A stretch of DNA of 64,000 nucleotides from JAJRTA01 sp965603125 (GCA_965603125.1 CBFDBU010000002.1:124001-188000), one strand, 5' to 3'; shown: positions 33,916 to 44,422, counted from the stretch's first letter. Numbers and translations are program-made. The notes: generated by a model not told the origin, from the sequence alone.

Positions 33916-36453
33916 ATGTTTAGACGCGTGTTTGAAATAGCGGGTCTTTCGCGGTGGTTTGTCCTCGTTATTGCGGCCCTTCAGTTCGGGGCGCCTTCTG
34001 CGTCGGTTCATGCCAACCGGGTCTCGCCGCTCGCTCAACCCGGGGCTAAGTCTGACTTCCCGTTCACCTCCAAGTCCGCCGCCTCTCCGTATCTGGACTA
34101 CCGGATTCATGACAACGGCTATCTCTGGACGACCGTCAACAACAACGGCATCATCGGCAATATCTTCCGTTTTGAGCTTCCCGGAGAGAGAAGGCAGGCG
34201 CCCTCATTCTTCCATCCCACATACAGCCGCATCCAGCACGGCTATTATGCCGGCCTGTGGGTGGGTGGGATTGTGCGCGGAGACACGCTGGTCACGGTGG
34301 CCATGGATGCCAACTGGAACTACTGGGAGTATCGATGGCCCATGGAATTCTGGCCGGACAGTTATCCTTTCGGCGCTATCGAGGTGAGGTCTATCAACCC
34401 CCTCTCCCCGTACTATCACCCGCGGGCGAAGGCCGAACAGGAGTTCATAGCCGTCTACACCGACACCGCCGAGAGACAGGACTGGGTACCATACAACATC
34501 TATGATTCGCGGCTTCACAAACCGATGAATATCAAGGTCACCCAGACCAGCTACTCCTGGTCGTACAAGTATGCCCGTGATTTCATTCTGGTTGACTACA
34601 TTGTACATAATCTCGGCGTGGATACGATCTACGACGCCTGGATCGGCATCTACTATGTCGGCTGCGTCCATCATCAGGGCGAGCAGCCGTACGCGCCCTC
34701 GGACGACCTTGAAGGCTACATCTATTCGGTGCCGCACGAATACGAGGAGTGTGGCACCGAGGCGTTGTGTGCCGCCTATATCGTAGACAATGACGGGTGG
34801 TCGTGGTCGTTCCCGTGGGACCTTGTAAACACCACCAACGCCTTCGCCATTGCACCCCTGCGTCTGCCGAGGGGAGCTTACGTGAACAACTTCAACTGGT
34901 GGACCAACAGCTACGGCACTTCTTTCAACTGGGGGCCCCGGCAGGCCTCAACCCCGAAATACTTAATGCGATATTTCTCCGGCGGTCTTGGGGATCCCTT
35001 GAGCGATCGCGACAAGTACTACCTCATGTCCCGGCCGGAGGTTGACTACTCCGGCTACGAGGCCGCCGTTGACCACACCGGCAAGGGCTGGCTGCCGCCG
35101 CACGAATACGGCGGAGTCATTGCCAGGGGGCATCTCCCGGAATTCATGACCTCCTTCGGCCCCTTCACCATTCTGCCGGGCAAAGACGCCGTGTTCACGG
35201 TAGTGATGGCGATCGGGGAGAAAGTCCACTATGACCGGATGGCGTATCGGTATATCTTCGACACCCTCAACCCGGGGCCTTTCCAGGCGCAACTGGATTT
35301 CGACGACCTGATCACCAACATCCGCTGGGCCAACCTGGTCTATGATAATCCCGGGATAGACACTGACGGCGACGGCGATTCGGGAAAGTGGTTCATTAGG
35401 TATGAGCCGGAGACCGGAGAGAGCCTCAAGGTTTACTGCAACGGTGACGGCGTACCTGATTTCCGTGGGGCGACGCCTCCTCCGCCTCCTGTGGTGCGTG
35501 TGACTACCGAGGACGGCAGGATCATCGTGCGCTGGAACGGCCACGCGACAGAGAATTACTTTGACCCGCTCAGTTATTCGCGCGACTTCGAGGGCTACCG
35601 CGTGTACATCGCCCGCTCCGAACGGCTTCAGGAGGTGGTTCTCCTGGCGTCCTACGATCAGGAGAACTTCAACCGCCACTCCTGGGATACGAGACGGAAA
35701 CGCTACGTGCTTCAAGACCTCCCGTACACGCTTGACTCGTTGCGTACCCTCTATGGTGAGGATTTCCAGCCGCTGGAGTATACTTACTCTAACCCGCTTT
35801 TTGTCGGGGACGACACCTATTACTTCGAGAAAGTGGATTATAACGTATCCGATCTGGAAGACCCGGCCGGCATCCACAAACTCTATCCGGACGCTCTTCT
35901 CGATACCAGCGACGTCGACGAAGAGGGCCGGATGCGCTATTACGAGTATGAGTACATAATTGAGAACCTGCTTGTGACGGTGCCGTATTTCGTCTCGGTA
36001 ACCGCCTTCGATTTCGGTCACCCGCCGAAATCGCTGGATCCTCTCGAATCGCTGCCGATTGAGAACATGGTTGAAGTGATGGCGGTCAAACAGGGTCCGG
36101 CGAGTCTCAACGACGGCAAGCTCAACGTATACTGCTACCCCAACCCGTACCGTATCGACGACAGATACGTCGCCAGGGGATTTGAAAACCGGGACAACGC
36201 AACCTCGGAGGAACGGGCTCGCGGGATCTACTTCGCCAACCTGCCCGACAAGTGTACTATTTCCATCTTCTCCCTGGACGGCGATCTCGTCCGCGAGTTG
36301 GAACACGACGAGCCTGAAGGAAGCGGGACCACCTCGGTTCATCGCTGGAACATGATCACTCGCAACACCCAGGCTATCGTTACCGGTTTGTACTACTGGG
36401 TGGTGGAATCGGAATACGGCAATCAAGTCGGTAAATTGGCGATCCTCAAGTGA
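33916..36453 (+). CDS. Large secreted protein with C-terminal sorting-type domain (paralog 2)
   Basis: About 845 residues, parallel to the preceding protein along its whole length: signal peptide (RWFVLVIAALQFGAPSASVHA), IHDNGYLWTTVNNNGIIGN, GLWVGGIVRGDTLV, the DTDGDGDSGKWF loop, IVRWNGHATENY, YCYPNPYRIDD and the closing GLYYWVVESEYGNQVGKL. The two are tandem duplicates that have diverged mainly between the shared motifs. GGAG lies 8 bases before the ATG at 33916. With the DUF5686 barrel that follows they make a three-gene envelope cluster. Confidence 0.82.
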   Translation: MFRRVFEIAGLSRWFVLVIAALQFGAPSASVHANRVSPLAQPGAKSDFPFTSKSAASPYLDYRIHDNGYLWTTVNNNGIIGNIFRFELPGERRQAPSFFHPTYSRIQHGYYAGLWVGGIVRGDTLVTVAMDANWNYWEYRWPMEFWPDSYPFGAIEVRSINPLSPYYHPRAKAEQEFIAVYTDTAERQDWVPYNIYDSRLHKPMNIKVTQTSYSWSYKYARDFILVDYIVHNLGVDTIYDAWIGIYYVGCVHHQGEQPYAPSDDLEGYIYSVPHEYEECGTEALCAAYIVDNDGWSWSFPWDLVNTTNAFAIAPLRLPRGAYVNNFNWWTNSYGTSFNWGPRQASTPKYLMRYFSGGLGDPLSDRDKYYLMSRPEVDYSGYEAAVDHTGKGWLPPHEYGGVIARGHLPEFMTSFGPFTILPGKDAVFTVVMAIGEKVHYDRMAYRYIFDTLNPGPFQAQLDFDDLITNIRWANLVYDNPGIDTDGDGDSGKWFIRYEPETGESLKVYCNGDGVPDFRGATPPPPPVVRVTTEDGRIIVRWNGHATENYFDPLSYSRDFEGYRVYIARSERLQEVVLLASYDQENFNRHSWDTRRKRYVLQDLPYTLDSLRTLYGEDFQPLEYTYSNPLFVGDDTYYFEKVDYNVSDLEDPAGIHKLYPDALLDTSDVDEEGRMRYYEYEYIIENLLVTVPYFVSVTAFDFGHPPKSLDPLESLPIENMVEVMAVKQGPASLNDGKLNVYCYPNPYRIDDRYVARGFENRDNATSEERARGIYFANLPDKCTISIFSLDGDLVRELEHDEPEGSGTTSVHRWNMITRNTQAIVTGLYYWVVESEYGNQVGKLAILK

Positions 36454-36677
36454 GTACCGACCGGAGCCGAACCCTGAGGCGGGCATCCCGGACAGCGTGA
36501 AGCTCTGATCCCGGTGATGGTAGCCTGCGACAGACGAGACGGGAAAGACGCTCCCAACGCCCGCGTCGATCGACGTACATATTCAACTGCAACCAATCGG
36601 CCGGTCACACTGTCTAATAAACAATGCCACACAGAGCACCATGTTCGCAAGGGCGATGTCGCTCTTCAAGGAAACAC

Positions 36678-39017
36678 GTGAAGAGAGTCACAATAGCATT
36701 CTGTCTGCTGATGTTGTGCGTCCCACACCTTTTCGGCGGCGTCATTACCGGCAGCATCGGGGATCGTAAGACCGGCGAGCCGGTGCCGTATGCAACCATC
36801 AGAGTTGAAGGAACGGGCCGTTCCATGTTGGCCAACGAACACGGACTCTACCGGCTGCGGCTGGATCCGGGACGGTGGCAACTGAGATTCAGTCACGTGG
36901 CCTACTACTCCGAACGTATTGATCTTCTGGCAGGCGATACGGCCATGACGCTGGATGTAACCCTTCAGCAGGCGATGATCGAAATCGACGGGGCCAGGGT
37001 TTACGAAAGGGCTTATGATCCCGCTCAGCAGATCATCATCCAGGCGATAGCCCGTAAGCAGGAAATCCTCTCGCAATTAGCTCGCTACCGGTTCGACGCT
37101 TACACCAAGCTGATGGTATGCGATACGGCCAAAGACGATTCCAGCCACGTCGTGATCATTACCGAGACACAACTCGAGTGTTTCTGGGAACAGCCGGACC
37201 GGTACAAAGAACTGATCACCGCTCGGCGCCAGACCTCCAACCTGGAAGCGGATCAGAACCTGGTGACGATCGGGCGGATTCTCGATTTCAACAGGAACCG
37301 CCTCGATTTAGGGCCTTACTCCATCGTCTCTCCGACAGCGAAAGACGCCCTGGATCACTACAACTACTACCTGCTTGACACCGTCTTCTACGACCATCGG
37401 CCCGTTTTCAGACTGGAGATCGAGCCGAAGAACAGTGCCGCCCCGCTCTTTGTCGGCACTATCGATATTGCCGACTCTTCCTACGCGGTAGTGGGGGTGG
37501 AAGTCGGGTTCAGCGAAGGCATCGAAACGCCGTTTTTCGAGAATTTTCTCTACCGTTTGCGCTACGACCAGTTCGATAACGAGTACTGGATGCCCATTGA
37601 GGTCGGCTTTGCCGCGGTCCTGGATCTACCGGTACCGGGCCTGCCGGTCTATTCGATCGACTACGTGGCCGCCCTGTACGACTACTCGTTTGAAGTCGAA
37701 CATGCGCCGGGCACATTTGACTACGAGCTGGAGGTCGCTGAGGAAGCGGACGAGGTCGACTCCGTCGTCTGGTACGCCGCCCAGATGATCCCGCTGACAC
37801 CGATTGAGAAACGCGGCTATTTCAGGATCGATTCTCTTGAGAACGCACCACGACCGTTCTATAAGGAGGTACTCGGCGGGTTGGCTCGAGTCATGATAAC
37901 TTTGACCGACCCCGACTTCTTCCACTTCAACCGGGTCGAGGGAGCTTACCTCGGTTACGGCGTTCGAGGGTACCATCCCCTGCCGCGAACCGATCTTCGG
38001 ATCAAGGCCGGCTACGCTTTTGACCGCAGACGCTGGCAACACGAACATGGAATCACATACCGCTTCTGGGATGCACACCGTCTTGATCTGGAATGGCAAT
38101 ACCGCACTGATATCGTTCATCGCCCGACTCTGATCTCACCGCCCGATCACAACCCGACCCTCCTGGCCCTGGCCGACAAGACCGATCCCTTTGACTACTA
38201 TCTCGAAAAGGGGTTCCGTGTGTCGGTAGGTGCAAATCTGCTGAAACGGGTAAGGGCGAACGTCGGCTATCGCGACTGCACTCAGCGCTCGGAGGCCAGC
38301 CACACCGAGTACAGTCTCTTCCGCGAGAGTAAAAGACACCGGGCAAATCCGGCTATCGTCGACGGCAAGTTGCGCTCCCTGACAGCCGGCCTGGCCTATG
38401 ACTCTCGTCCGTTGATGAAGCTCAAGGGACGGGAAGTTACGATGGACGTCTTTTCCTTCGTACGCATCGAGACGGCAGTGGAAATGGCCTCGCCTGATCT
38501 CATCGACAATGACTTCCACTTCACGAGATACCACACTCGGTTGCGTTATTCGGGGCGAAGTGTGCTACCCGGTAGCACCGAGCTGATGGTGTATGGTGGA
38601 GCTTCGGACAGAACGCTTCCGCCGCAGGAGTACTTCACGGTGGACTATACCGATGACGTGCTGGGCTACACGCTGGCGTTCAAAACAATGGGTGAGTCGA
38701 ACTTCGCCGGAAGCCGGGCGGGGGCAGTCTACCTTTCGCACAATTTCGGCACCTGGCCATTCAGGAAGAGCGGTCTGCCCCTGATCAGGAAGATTCCCTT
38801 CTCGCTGAGCCTGCATGGAGGAGCTTTCTGGACCGATTTCACAGGTCATCCGGGGCAGTCCGGTGACGATCAGGTACGCATAGCTCCCCGAGCCTACCGC
38901 GAGATCGGTTTTGCCCTAGGACGCATCCCGCCGATGTTCTTCAGGCTGTATTTCACATGGCAGTTATCGGATTACGGTACACGCGATTTCACCGTCCTGT
39001 TGGGGACGAGTTTTTAG
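36678..39017 (+). CDS. DUF5686-type outer-membrane protein with carboxypeptidase-regulatory-like head
   Basis: About 779 residues. A signal peptide (VTIAFCLLMLCVPHLFG) leads to a carboxypeptidase-D regulatory-like domain (GSIGDRKTGEPVPYATIRV, LANEHGLYRLRL), then to the DUF5686 region and a beta-barrel ending in phenylalanine. Such proteins are common in Bacteroidetes and relatives; function is not established. The GTG at 36678, with AAGGA 5 bases before it, is preferred to an ATG at 36624 because it places the signal peptide at the N-terminus. Confidence 0.82.
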   Translation: MKRVTIAFCLLMLCVPHLFGGVITGSIGDRKTGEPVPYATIRVEGTGRSMLANEHGLYRLRLDPGRWQLRFSHVAYYSERIDLLAGDTAMTLDVTLQQAMIEIDGARVYERAYDPAQQIIIQAIARKQEILSQLARYRFDAYTKLMVCDTAKDDSSHVVIITETQLECFWEQPDRYKELITARRQTSNLEADQNLVTIGRILDFNRNRLDLGPYSIVSPTAKDALDHYNYYLLDTVFYDHRPVFRLEIEPKNSAAPLFVGTIDIADSSYAVVGVEVGFSEGIETPFFENFLYRLRYDQFDNEYWMPIEVGFAAVLDLPVPGLPVYSIDYVAALYDYSFEVEHAPGTFDYELEVAEEADEVDSVVWYAAQMIPLTPIEKRGYFRIDSLENAPRPFYKEVLGGLARVMITLTDPDFFHFNRVEGAYLGYGVRGYHPLPRTDLRIKAGYAFDRRRWQHEHGITYRFWDAHRLDLEWQYRTDIVHRPTLISPPDHNPTLLALADKTDPFDYYLEKGFRVSVGANLLKRVRANVGYRDCTQRSEASHTEYSLFRESKRHRANPAIVDGKLRSLTAGLAYDSRPLMKLKGREVTMDVFSFVRIETAVEMASPDLIDNDFHFTRYHTRLRYSGRSVLPGSTELMVYGGASDRTLPPQEYFTVDYTDDVLGYTLAFKTMGESNFAGSRAGAVYLSHNFGTWPFRKSGLPLIRKIPFSLSLHGGAFWTDFTGHPGQSGDDQVRIAPRAYREIGFALGRIPPMFFRLYFTWQLSDYGTRDFTVLLGTSF

Positions 39018-39084
39018 TATGCCATCACCTGTTTGCTGCCCGCCAGATGACCTGGCAGCGTCAACAGCAGGAGGCGATAGCGAT

Positions 39085-40545
39085 TCAGCTGCCGGAATGT
39101 CCGTGATGATCATTCTGATTTGCGCTATAGCGCACGATTATCGCTGCAAAAAAGACGAAAGCAAACCCGGTCTGACCCCATAGCCACCCTGCTTCAATGA
39201 AGGTGGTCACCAGAAACAGGAGACTGGTGACGTACAAAGCCAGGGTAAGACCGCCGTCCTCTGTTGAACTCACTGTCTTCCATCGCAGACGAGCGAGCCG
39301 GTACTGATTGGCAAAGAGAGCCACCAACGCAATGGCTCCAACGATTCCGGTCTCGGCGAGATAGTGCAGGAACAGATTGTGAGCCGACAATCCCCTCACC
39401 CACACGCTCACGGTCTCCAGATGCACGGTCGGTATTATGAAGTGTATCGAACGAAAGCAACCCGGGCCGATGCCGAGAAGGGGATTGTCTGCAAACGCCG
39501 ACCAGGCAAACTTCCACAGGCCCAGCCGAAGCCAGATTGTCTCGGATGGAGTCGAAGATAAGAGATTCGCAAAGCGCGCGGTGACTGCATCCATGATGCC
39601 CGGCCGGAAGAACAGCAGCATCAACATCCCTGCCGACGCAAGCGCCACGACTGTCCCTGCCCGCCCGAATACCAGACCTGGCAACGCCGCTAACGTGCCC
39701 GGCGATGCCTGAGCAGCCGTGCGCGTTTCCACTCGTCGAGTGCACCGCAGGGAGAGGACTAGCACCACCAGCGAAAACCCCAACGCGAATAGCATAGAGA
39801 GGCGCGATTGCGTTGCGAGCAGGCCGCCCATTACTATCAACGTACCCACCAGGTACGCGCCCGCCTTCCCCTTTGGTGACCATAGAAAGAGACTGATCCC
39901 GATCGGCAAAGCGATCATCGCCAAATCACCGAAGGTGGCAGGAGACAAACCGTATGACCGCTGAAGTCCCGCCGAAGCAACAAACCCGCCGAGAGCGATC
40001 AGGGCATGCCCGGCGCAAATCCAGTAAAACCACTTTACCAGACTTACCGCAGGCACCCTGGCAGCCAGGCGATAAACAGCCATGAACGTGATAAACAAGA
40101 GTCCGATTCTTGCCAGAGGATGCAGTGAAACCGACGGACTGTAGCCAAATAGGGCGGCCAGGAATACCGCGGTCAGAAGCGCCAGGAAGTTCAGCGTAAG
40201 CCGAGGCAGCCTCGCGGGCAGCCTGTCGTCAGTGAGTATGTCAAACGCGGCTCCCAGAATCACCAGGAGGGCACTAAGGTCGGTGAGAAATAATGGAACC
40301 GACCAAGTGACTGCCACCTGGATGAACAGCACAAACACAAATTGAAACAGGACGCATTTGGGATGAGTAACCAGAAGAAAAGCGACCACCACGGCCGCCG
40401 GCAGGAAGGCCAGCAGCGGTTTTCCGGTCAATGCGAACCAACTCACCAGACCCAGGATGGCGGCTGTCAGAACGATGCCATAGGCCATCAGAGCACGACG
40501 ATTGACTGCGCTGTATTCGCCGCAGATCAAGGAGTTGCCGATCAT
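39085..40545 (-). CDS. O-antigen ligase/polymerase family membrane protein
   Basis: About 486 residues with roughly twelve membrane helices and one larger periplasmic loop. The loop pattern LRLGLWKFAWSAFADNPLLG followed by IGPGCFRS and LSAHNLFLHYLAETG is the Wzy_C signature shared by O-antigen ligases (WaaL) and polymerases (Wzy). It acts at the periplasmic face of the inner membrane, joining or extending lipid-linked glycans. The ATG at 40545 is preferred to a TTG at 40584. It is the first gene of the polysaccharide region as read from the left. Confidence 0.88.
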   Translation of the reverse strand: MIGNSLICGEYSAVNRRALMAYGIVLTAAILGLVSWFALTGKPLLAFLPAAVVVAFLLVTHPKCVLFQFVFVLFIQVAVTWSVPLFLTDLSALLVILGAAFDILTDDRLPARLPRLTLNFLALLTAVFLAALFGYSPSVSLHPLARIGLLFITFMAVYRLAARVPAVSLVKWFYWICAGHALIALGGFVASAGLQRSYGLSPATFGDLAMIALPIGISLFLWSPKGKAGAYLVGTLIVMGGLLATQSRLSMLFALGFSLVVLVLSLRCTRRVETRTAAQASPGTLAALPGLVFGRAGTVVALASAGMLMLLFFRPGIMDAVTARFANLLSSTPSETIWLRLGLWKFAWSAFADNPLLGIGPGCFRSIHFIIPTVHLETVSVWVRGLSAHNLFLHYLAETGIVGAIALVALFANQYRLARLRWKTVSSTEDGGLTLALYVTSLLFLVTTFIEAGWLWGQTGFAFVFFAAIIVRYSANQNDHHGHSGS

Positions 40546-40684
40546 GGCAAATATGGTACGACTTCTTACCGCGACAGTCAACAAGGCCTGGACATTGATC
40601 GGTTATGCCGTGACCCGCTCTCTGATGGTTGATCGGATGCTCGCTGTCGATCGCTTCGTCGTTCGAGGCGACTACCGCGCTGTC

Positions 40685-41680
40685 TCAGAGATGGAACTCG
40701 AGAATGTCGCCGTCGGTCAGCTTGAAGTCACGCTGCACTCGTTGACCGTCGTATTTTCCCTTGCCCCATATTTTGGCGTACTTCAGCTTCTGCGTGAAGT
40801 CCCGGTGAAGCACGCGGGCGGCATCCTCGACCGTACTGCCGATGGGAACGATAATCGGATCGCTGAAATCCGCTTCTTTTCCCATCGGTTTGGTGTAGGC
40901 GCGAATCACTCTCAAGCCTTCGAAAACGGTTCTCTTGAAATCTTCCAGGCTGTCGTCGTCGATTATCGATGTCGCCACTATGGGGAATCCTGGGAATCTC
41001 TCCTGCAGCCGCCGGCGTTTCTCACCGGTCTCATCATCGTATACCTTATGAGCGCAGAGGATGGAGCGCTTGACACACAGGCGCGGATCGTCACCCTTCT
41101 CGGAGTCGTCGCTCTTGAGAGTGATCCGCTTTTCCTCGAGCTTCCGCATGACAAAAGCCAGGTCGTCGAGCATCGACTCGGCTCCCAGGTCGCATACTAA
41201 AATGACCAGGTCGGAGTTCCTTATCAGCCCGGAGAGGTAGTTCTCGTACGATTCCGGAGAAATGGGGGGAGTGTCGATCAATTGAATCTGCACCGTTTCG
41301 AACGTCATCATGCCCGGCAGAGGCTCGCGGGTGGAGTAGGGGTAATCGGCCACAAGCGGCCCGGCTGCGGTGAGGGCATCCAGGAGGGCCGACTTCCCGC
41401 TGTTGGGCGGCCCGATCAGGATCGCCTGTCCCGCCCCTTCCCGGTCGATATGGTCAGGGGCAGGAGCCTGGCGAGCACCGGAAGGGCGCTGCGGTTGTAC
41501 GATCATCTTCTTAAGCTTGGAGATCTTGGCCTTCATGTCTGCTTGGAGGTGGTCGGTACCCTTGTGTTTGGGCATGATGCGCAGGAGTTCCTCGGCCAGA
41601 CGCAGTTTCTCGCGTTGGTCTTTCTCGGCCCGGAACTCTCGTTCCAACTCGTAGTATTGTGGCGGTAGATTTGCCGGCAT
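40685..41680 (-). CDS. DRG/Obg-like GTPase with C-terminal TGS domain
   Basis: A 331-residue GTPase: helical N-terminal 75 residues, G1 GPPNSGKSALL, switch region DYPYSTREPLPGM, G3 as DTPP, and a TGS domain at the C-terminus (IIVPIGSTVEDAARVLHRDF to KLTDGDILEFHL). The family fits the DRG type found mainly in archaea and eukaryotes, where it binds ribosomes. The usual base-recognition N-K-x-D box is AHKVYDDE here, so guanine specificity is uncertain. It stands alone among polysaccharide genes, without obvious ties to them. Confidence 0.8.
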   Translation of the reverse strand: MPANLPPQYYELEREFRAEKDQREKLRLAEELLRIMPKHKGTDHLQADMKAKISKLKKMIVQPQRPSGARQAPAPDHIDREGAGQAILIGPPNSGKSALLDALTAAGPLVADYPYSTREPLPGMMTFETVQIQLIDTPPISPESYENYLSGLIRNSDLVILVCDLGAESMLDDLAFVMRKLEEKRITLKSDDSEKGDDPRLCVKRSILCAHKVYDDETGEKRRRLQERFPGFPIVATSIIDDDSLEDFKRTVFEGLRVIRAYTKPMGKEADFSDPIIVPIGSTVEDAARVLHRDFTQKLKYAKIWGKGKYDGQRVQRDFKLTDGDILEFHL

Positions 41681-41846
41681 ACAATATAGATAATACCGGA
41701 ATGCCGATTTGACAAGCGCGCGATTACCCCCGGCGCTCCTCGGGGCAGATCACCACCGGCCCGAGGCACAGGAGGATGCTGTGCAAATGATTCATGCGCT
41801 GGTCTCAGTCGCCTGGACAAGCGGGAGCTGACGACGCAGAGTTCTC

Positions 41847-43253
41847 TCAGGAGGAGACATTGTTCACGAGCGAAAGCGCTGTTTCCGACTTGGCTCCCAG
41901 TTGCCGGCACTCAATCAGCAGGCGGTGGTACAGACCCAGCATCTTGGGATGCTCCGGGTTGTGGAATTGGCCGGGATGGTAGACAAGGCTCATAGCTCCT
42001 CCGACACGACTCAGGTGCAGCAGCAACCGACGGAAGGCCACCACCGATTCCTCACCATACTGACTCACCAGAGTGCCGTCCATGACTACCAATGGGACTT
42101 CCCAGATATCCAACGGCCCAGTCGAAGAAGCATCGTACGGCTGGAAACAACCGCCAATGCCACAGCGGTAACCGATGCGAGCAGCATACCCGGCCGATTC
42201 ATCACATCGAATACCGAACGATTCCAGGAACGGTAGGGATTGTTTTGAATCAAAACGAAGATAATGAGCCCGTCCGGAATTGATTGGCTTGTGAACGATC
42301 TCGCCCAATTCGTTGAACTGGGTCCGGAACCGATCGTGATCGAGGAAGGTATCATAATTGTAATGGATACCAACATCCCAGCCGCTGGGGATTAGCGGCA
42401 GTAGTTGCCGGAGTATCCCAGATCCGCTGCGGGCACCGTAACGACCTCCACTGCCGTTCAGCAGATAGAACGTGGATGTGAATGCAAAGCCGCGTTCAAG
42501 GTCAATCATGCCAGGCACATTGTCGAAGTAGAATCGCCTGGGGTATACGGCATTACGGGCGATCCACCAGAGATTGGCCACACGCGGAAACTTCGCACGG
42601 GCAACCGGCGCCAGTACGCGAACGGCCCTGACCAACTGTGTCCAGTGATCGTTACCAAGAAGAATGTCGCAATCATGAGACAGAACGATGACCGGTGGTT
42701 TCAGTAACTTGTCCAGATACAGATCAGGAACCCCGTTTCGGTGCAACCCGGCACAGGTCGCTACAAGCGCCGCCACAGCTTCATTGAAAGCCGGGGTCTC
42801 AAGTAACCCTGCCTTGAACCGGGGGCTGTACAGTGCGTCGAATCGTCCATGCTTGTCTCGTTCGTTCGTCATGAGTTCTTCGCCAAAGGTGAGTAGCTTG
42901 AACAGATTGCCAAACAGATTCCAGGCCGGCAGCACGGTGCCTGTCCGATGCACGTACCAGAGCGGCGCGGTTTCGTCCGGCACGGCTCTCCAGTCCCCAA
43001 CTACTGGACGATCGATTCTGTTCCAGAGTGTCAGCCGCGCACCATTGAATGCCACCTGCCACGTTTTCTCCGGTCTGGAAGGAACGGGCAAATCGATCGG
43101 GATCATGACCGCCTGGTCGCCTCCACGGATGGCCTGATCGAAGGATACGAACCTCACTTGCCCGGCCTTCAGCAACTCCAGAGCTTTTCGGGAGAAGAAA
43201 AGATTGGCATGATTGAGAATCTGCCGCCACAAGTAGCTCGCTTCAGGGGACAT
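41847..43253 (-). CDS. Polysaccharide deacetylase-like protein
   Basis: A 468-residue protein resembling the long deacetylase family found in glycan clusters. The catalytic-type segment LSHDCDILLGND gives the D-D pair and WDVGIHYNYDT with SGRAHYLRFD gives the later histidines expected of a carbohydrate esterase-4-like fold; DESAGYAARIGYRCG is also typical. It would remove acetyl groups from a cell-surface sugar. It starts 2 bases after the preceding GNAT gene stops, so the two are co-translated. Confidence 0.78.
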   Translation of the reverse strand: MSPEASYLWRQILNHANLFFSRKALELLKAGQVRFVSFDQAIRGGDQAVMIPIDLPVPSRPEKTWQVAFNGARLTLWNRIDRPVVGDWRAVPDETAPLWYVHRTGTVLPAWNLFGNLFKLLTFGEELMTNERDKHGRFDALYSPRFKAGLLETPAFNEAVAALVATCAGLHRNGVPDLYLDKLLKPPVIVLSHDCDILLGNDHWTQLVRAVRVLAPVARAKFPRVANLWWIARNAVYPRRFYFDNVPGMIDLERGFAFTSTFYLLNGSGGRYGARSGSGILRQLLPLIPSGWDVGIHYNYDTFLDHDRFRTQFNELGEIVHKPINSGRAHYLRFDSKQSLPFLESFGIRCDESAGYAARIGYRCGIGGCFQPYDASSTGPLDIWEVPLVVMDGTLVSQYGEESVVAFRRLLLHLSRVGGAMSLVYHPGQFHNPEHPKMLGLYHRLLIECRQLGAKSETALSLVNNVSS

Positions 43254-43255
43254 AG

Positions 43256-44422
43256 TCAGCCGAACACTCCTTCGGTGTAAATTCGAGTGACATACCAGTT
43301 GCGGAATGATCCATATGGCCGCGGGTCGGACCCTTTGATAATTGGGTGAAGAACTGCTGCAAGTCCTTTTTTTACGAGATAGAAACCGCTGTTACCGGCC
43401 ACGCGAGTAAGCATCTTGTCAAAAGGATGATCGTTAACATGCCATCCCCTGAGGGCGACTGCACCCATGTTCCGCGTTCCGATTACGGCCTCTCTCAGAA
43501 GTAACCGGGTGACGTCTTCAGACGAATATGGTTTGGTCCGGTCGATTGCCAGGATCAGGTCGACCAGTTGACCCATACGATCGTCGCCAAGCGAGTAAGC
43601 AACCCATCCAAGAAGCTGCTCCCGGTCGTAAACGGCGCGAATCACTGCCTTCACAAACGGGTTGTCAAAGACTCTCCAGCGCAGGTAGGCAGCATCACGG
43701 TAGATGGTTGTTCCTCCCCATTGCCTCACAAACGTCTCACACAGTCTTCCGGCGTCCTCCGGTGGCTCGTCCAGAGTTCGCACCTGGAGGTTGCCAGTCG
43801 CCGGCAGTCTCCTTCCGGTATAAGAAAACGTGATCGCAGAAAGCACTTGCGCCAGCGAACACGCGGACCGGTAGCACGCGCTCTTGAAACTGCCTGTAGA
43901 GTCTCTTTCGTGAGCGGCTGCGTGACTTCGAAGCAGAACGGATACGGCGCGCGAGGAAAAAGGGAACAGAATCTGCGAAGTTACCGTCGGTACGTCAAAT
44001 CCTGATTTGTTCAGTGCTTTGGTGGCTCGAGTGAAGCCCCAGATGCAGACCAAACCGTTCTGAAGGGCGTAATCGAAAACGAGTTGGTACATCTTCTCGG
44101 AGAACCCCTTGCCCCGATAGGTCGGATCAAGGAGTGTCTCTTCTGATTTACCGGTCCAGTAAATCCCGTTCTTGTCTATCATGCGGATCGGAATGAGCGC
44201 CTGTGTACCGACGATCCTATCGTTGTCCCTGACCACGGCAAACGGGAGTTGAGGATTTCCGAACAAAGGCGAGACGAATTCCCAGCGCCATTGCTCAATA
44301 GTCCGTCTTTTGCCATAGAGGAGGTTATGGAAATTGTTGCAAGCGTCATATTCATCCTCGGCAATCAAACCCACCTGCACATCCGACTCCTCTGAATCCG
44401 TGTCACCGGCGTATAGACTCAC
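43256..44422 (-). CDS. GNAT family acetyltransferase, polysaccharide-cluster type
   Basis: A 388-residue protein with an N-terminal GNAT domain: VGTQALIPIRMI, then ETLLDPTYRGKGFSEKMY (R-G-K-G-F), then WGFTRATKALNKSGFDV. The C-terminal half looks like a second, degenerate GNAT domain, a layout common in exopolysaccharide loci. The start is GTG at 44422 without a clear ribosome site, so a start inside is possible. It is linked to the deacetylase-like gene by a 2-base gap. Confidence 0.75.
   Translation of the reverse strand: MSLYAGDTDSEESDVQVGLIAEDEYDACNNFHNLLYGKRRTIEQWRWEFVSPLFGNPQLPFAVVRDNDRIVGTQALIPIRMIDKNGIYWTGKSEETLLDPTYRGKGFSEKMYQLVFDYALQNGLVCIWGFTRATKALNKSGFDVPTVTSQILFPFSSRAVSVLLRSHAAAHERDSTGSFKSACYRSACSLAQVLSAITFSYTGRRLPATGNLQVRTLDEPPEDAGRLCETFVRQWGGTTIYRDAAYLRWRVFDNPFVKAVIRAVYDREQLLGWVAYSLGDDRMGQLVDLILAIDRTKPYSSEDVTRLLLREAVIGTRNMGAVALRGWHVNDHPFDKMLTRVAGNSGFYLVKKGLAAVLHPIIKGSDPRPYGSFRNWYVTRIYTEGVFG

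Noticed and set aside
34963..36486. 507-codon minus-strand frame opposite the second giant secreted protein
   Set aside because: Shadow of a gene with a clear paralog and domain structure on the other strand.
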